In this document: positions 16,107 through 18,348 of the stretch, one piece after another
Numbering within the stretch: position 1 is the stretch's first letter
Layout of the letters: every line of letters starts with the position of its first letter
DNA from: Caldisericia bacterium
GTDB taxonomy: Bacteria > Caldisericota > Caldisericia > JAAYUI01
Reading direction: 5' to 3'
NCBI GenBank assembly: GCA_017999835.1
Contig: JAGNLA010000024.1
Span: forward strand, 1-18,348
DNA length: 18,348 nt
Notes under the pieces: generated by a model
The model's input: only the letters and a program-made list of their open reading frames with translations
What the model was told of the DNA's origin: nothing
Databases searched by the model: none
Program-made: the position numbers and the translations under genes

Positions 16107-16113
16107 GTTTTTG

Positions 16114-16142
16114 AATGTAACCCATTTACAAATCATTATCAA
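16114..16142 (-). promoter_or_regulatory. Sigma70-type promoter, leaderless configuration, for clpC
   Basis: Read on the - strand: TTGATA (16142-16137), a 17-nt spacer and TACATT (16119-16114), then 7 nt to ATG 16106. There is no SD. No CtsR-like or CIRCE operator repeat is apparent in this 90-nt divergent region. Confidence 0.5.
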
Positions 16143-16158
16143 GAATACTTTCAAACTG

Positions 16159-16187
16159 TAGACATTAAAAACGCATTGCAATATACT
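16159..16187 (+). promoter_or_regulatory. Sigma70-type promoter, leaderless configuration, for the FecR/Ig gene
   Basis: TAGACA (16159-16164), a 17-nt spacer and TATACT (16182-16187) are followed by 9 nt before ATG 16197, with no SD. Its -35 element lies 16 nt from the -35 of the divergent clpC promoter, so the two could compete or share a regulator. Confidence 0.6.
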
Positions 16188-16196
16188 GCTTTATAT

Positions 16197-18101
16197 ATGG
16201 AAACCGACCCAAAACGAAAATTTTTGAAGACTATATGGTTCTTGTTTTACATTATTCTGGCAGTTTCACTTGTAGCATTCATGTGGCCATCCGTTCCTGA
16301 CAAAAGCTTCGTTTACAACCTTCAAGGTGAAGTTGTCGTCTATGACGCTAGTGGTCGCAGCAAGAATGCATCCATCAATGACGAAATCAAGCCAGGATGG
16401 ATGATTGAAACAAACAGCAAAGCCATGGCCGAAGTCAGACTCAATGATGGCTCGCTTTTGAGAATCAGCGAGAACACAAAACTCGAGGTTATTTCAGTAT
16501 TTATCAATCCAATGATGGGTATCAGGCATGCCCAGTGGAGAGTTGACTCAACCGGCAAAAACGGCGGCGTTTACGTGAGTACGGGGAAAACCGGTTCGGT
16601 CTATGAAGTTCAGTCGAATCAATTTTCGGCAGTCATCTCTACAGGATCCATGAGAGTCTACGCCGATGACAAAGGCAATAATATAGTCAAAGTCGTCGAA
16701 AACGACTCAAAAGCTATATTGCTTCTTGGAGACAAAAAATTTGAAATACCATCAGGCAACCAAGCCGTAATAAACGGAAGGGAACACATCCTAACAACTG
16801 CCGAAAGGGATAGCATCGACGACGAGAACGTCACACTCGACAAACCAAAACTCATTCTTGACTACACCTCGCCGACCATTGAAAAAAGCGCAAAAGTTTA
16901 CGGTCAAACAGGTTTAAAAACTGCAATATTCCTTGATGGAGAAAAATACGTCGACTCAGACGCCATGGGTAACTTCACCGTTGAGCTTCAGCTTGCCATT
17001 GGAAAAGTTGAGCATGAGGTCAAAGTTGTCGACTCAGCCGGACGTGAAAACTCAAGAATATTTACAATTGAACGAATAGGGCTTGGAGACCACAACCTGA
17101 TGGTGCTAACTCCAAAATCCGGCATAACGACTTCTGCTGACACTATTGCCATAACAGGAACGATTCAGGGGTCGGAGAAGTTGACAATAAACGACGAAGT
17201 TGTAACAGTTTACGGCAATACTTTCAGCTCAACCCAAAAACTGATTTCAGGGTTTAATACGTTCTACATCAAATCTATTGGAAGAAACGGTGACGCGAGA
17301 GAAGTAACTATCTGGTTGACAAAAGATCAGGATAAACCTGAGGCCAGCCTCAACATTTACTACCCAATGCGCGATGTCACAACCTCAAGCAGTTCAATCG
17401 ACATAAAAGGCACAACAACTGCAAAAACAATCAGAATTGGCTCTGTATCCAAGGCAGTAACACAAGGTAATTTCAGCATCACTTACCCTCTTGAATACGG
17501 AAAAAACGTGATCGAAGTGTTTGCTGAAGACGATGACCACAAGCCAATCAGCAGGACTGTCACCGTGACAAGACTCATACCAGAAGGGCTGAAGCCAGAC
17601 ATCAAACTAATGAAATACCCAACGCTGACCAACTCTTCAAGCGTTTCGTTACAGGGAACCGTCTTCAACGCAATAGCGCTTGCCGTTGATGGCAAGGATA
17701 CAAGCTACGAAGCAAACGGTTATTTCTATATCACGCTACAACTGACCAAAGAAGGCAAAAACACCTTTACTCTTTCAGCCGTTTCAAAGGACAACATAGA
17801 CATAAAGATCAACGTTGAAATCTGGAAGGACAGCACGCCTCCTGATCTTTCAAAGATAAAAGCCACCAAGATCAAACCTGAACAAGGAAAGGCCGACGAA
17901 CACAAAGTCGTTGTCCGAGGACAGATCGAGCAAAACTGCGAGTTGTTCATCAATGGCACAAAAGTGAGTGTTGAAGGAAGTGGCGATCTTCGAAATGTCC
18001 TGTTCGTGCTTTCCAGCTATGCAAACCAGACTGTTACAATCAGAGCTGTTGACAAATCCGGCAACGAAGCGACCAGGGAGATCACAGTCAATGAACCTTA
18101 A
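16197..18101 (+). CDS. Membrane-anchored FecR-domain protein with five Ig-like repeats
   Basis: A 634-residue protein. ATG 16197 is chosen because of the promoter 9 nt upstream. A short basic N-terminus (DPKRKFLK) is followed by one membrane helix (about 12-30) acting as an uncleaved anchor. Residues about 38-190 form a FecR-type domain: VYNLQGEVVVYDASG, DEIKPGWMIETNSKAMAEVR, LNDGSLLRISENTKLEV and VSTGKTGSVYEVQS. Residues about 222-634 hold five bacterial Ig-like, PASTA/GlucodextranaseB-like beta-sandwich repeats (about 225-293, 300-375, 385-458, 467-545, 552-632), seen as a recurring pattern of I-x-G-x-T/I-x near the start, N-G-x-F and a K-x-x-V/I-x-A strand ending. There is no adjacent sigma/anti-sigma system or TonB receptor, so a structural or surface role is likelier than iron signalling. 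It overlaps the next gene by 11 nt. Confidence 0.8.
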   Translation: METDPKRKFLKTIWFLFYIILAVSLVAFMWPSVPDKSFVYNLQGEVVVYDASGRSKNASINDEIKPGWMIETNSKAMAEVRLNDGSLLRISENTKLEVISVFINPMMGIRHAQWRVDSTGKNGGVYVSTGKTGSVYEVQSNQFSAVISTGSMRVYADDKGNNIVKVVENDSKAILLLGDKKFEIPSGNQAVINGREHILTTAERDSIDDENVTLDKPKLILDYTSPTIEKSAKVYGQTGLKTAIFLDGEKYVDSDAMGNFTVELQLAIGKVEHEVKVVDSAGRENSRIFTIERIGLGDHNLMVLTPKSGITTSADTIAITGTIQGSEKLTINDEVVTVYGNTFSSTQKLISGFNTFYIKSIGRNGDAREVTIWLTKDQDKPEASLNIYYPMRDVTTSSSSIDIKGTTTAKTIRIGSVSKAVTQGNFSITYPLEYGKNVIEVFAEDDDHKPISRTVTVTRLIPEGLKPDIKLMKYPTLTNSSSVSLQGTVFNAIALAVDGKDTSYEANGYFYITLQLTKEGKNTFTLSAVSKDNIDIKINVEIWKDSTPPDLSKIKATKIKPEQGKADEHKVVVRGQIEQNCELFINGTKVSVEGSGDLRNVLFVLSSYANQTVTIRAVDKSGNEATREITVNEP

Positions 18102-18348
18102 AAACAAAATTGGAACAAAATTTCTAAACCCGATATCCATAGCTTACATCATTGCATTCGGAGTATTGATAATTGAAGCAGCAGTTTTTGGGATAACATC
18201 CTGGCTCACCTCTGATTCAGGTGGCGGAATATTCAATCAACTCCCGGCAGTCATTTTCACCATTGCAAATTCTGTGGCTGCCTACTTTTCGTCTCTTAAG
18301 GCAATGAATACCTACGAAACCCATGATGAATCCAGAAGAGTCTGGCGA
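18091..18348 (+). CDS. Membrane protein, N-terminal part (runs off right edge)
   Basis: ATG 18091 lies 11 nt inside the end of the FecR/Ig gene in another frame, with a weak SD (AGGGAG, about 10 nt spacing), so translation is probably coupled. The 86 codons in the window encode a basic N-terminus (NLKNKIGTKF), a membrane helix (about residues 14-37, ISIAYIIAFGVLIIEAAVFG) and a second helix (about 49-69, AVIFTIANSVAAYFSSLKAM). These are followed by a polar turn (NTYETHDESRRVWR) that suggests another helix beyond the edge. The pattern resembles multi-helix sensor or hypothetical membrane proteins, but no family can be named from this piece. Confidence 0.6.
   Translation, partial: MNLKNKIGTKFLNPISIAYIIAFGVLIIEAAVFGITSWLTSDSGGGIFNQLPAVIFTIANSVAAYFSSLKAMNTYETHDESRRVWR

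Overview
The window is a bacterial chromosome segment of moderate GC (mid-40s percent by eye), densely packed with genes on both strands. It encodes several secreted proteins with Sec-type signal peptides. Architectures such as a copper-amine-oxidase N-terminal-like domain on a beta-propeller, a CAP domain with Ig-like repeats and a FecR domain with Ig-like repeats suggest an uncultured, possibly anaerobic lineage (Caldisericota- or Firmicutes-like). No rRNA or marker gene fixes the taxonomy, so this is only an impression. TTG and GTG starts are frequent. Good Shine-Dalgarno (SD) sites precede the secreted-protein genes, while four other genes have promoters placed so close to the ATG that their mRNAs should be leaderless.

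Layout. 1-76 (-) is the 5' end of a transposase-type zinc-ribbon gene cut by the window edge. 152-646 (+) is a small membrane protein, and 643-927 (-) a Cas2/SinR-like small protein. 1003-4798 (-) holds two secreted proteins: a PQQ/BamB-like propeller with a C-terminal CuAO-N-like domain, followed by a TIM-barrel glycoside hydrolase-like protein with a TolB-like propeller. 4918-5853 (+) is a polytopic membrane protein. 6057-7028 (+) is a secreted Cys-rich protein interrupted by an in-frame TGA. 7105-8580 (+) is a secreted CAP-domain protein ending at a hairpin terminator. 8625-10973 (-) is a secreted protein with two polysaccharide-deacetylase-like barrels around a carbohydrate-binding-like module. 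It lies downstream of a P1B-type heavy-metal ATPase, 11019-12878 (-), whose DKTGT motif reads DKTRT. 12982-13680 (+) is a transposase-derived protein that appears to lack its catalytic core. 13683-16106 (-) is clpC. 16197-18101 (+) is a membrane-anchored FecR/Ig-repeat protein, overlapping a membrane protein that runs off the right edge.

Functionally, the window combines cell-surface and carbohydrate-active functions (glycoside hydrolase, deacetylases, propellers, CAP, FecR/Ig), protein quality control (ClpC) and metal export. No CRISPR array, tRNA, rRNA or intact insertion sequence was seen. The best leads are the repeated leaderless promoter geometry, the apparently domesticated transposase with a related zinc ribbon at the left edge, the DKTRT substitution, the in-frame TGA, and the SD-sequestering hairpin upstream of the deacetylase gene.
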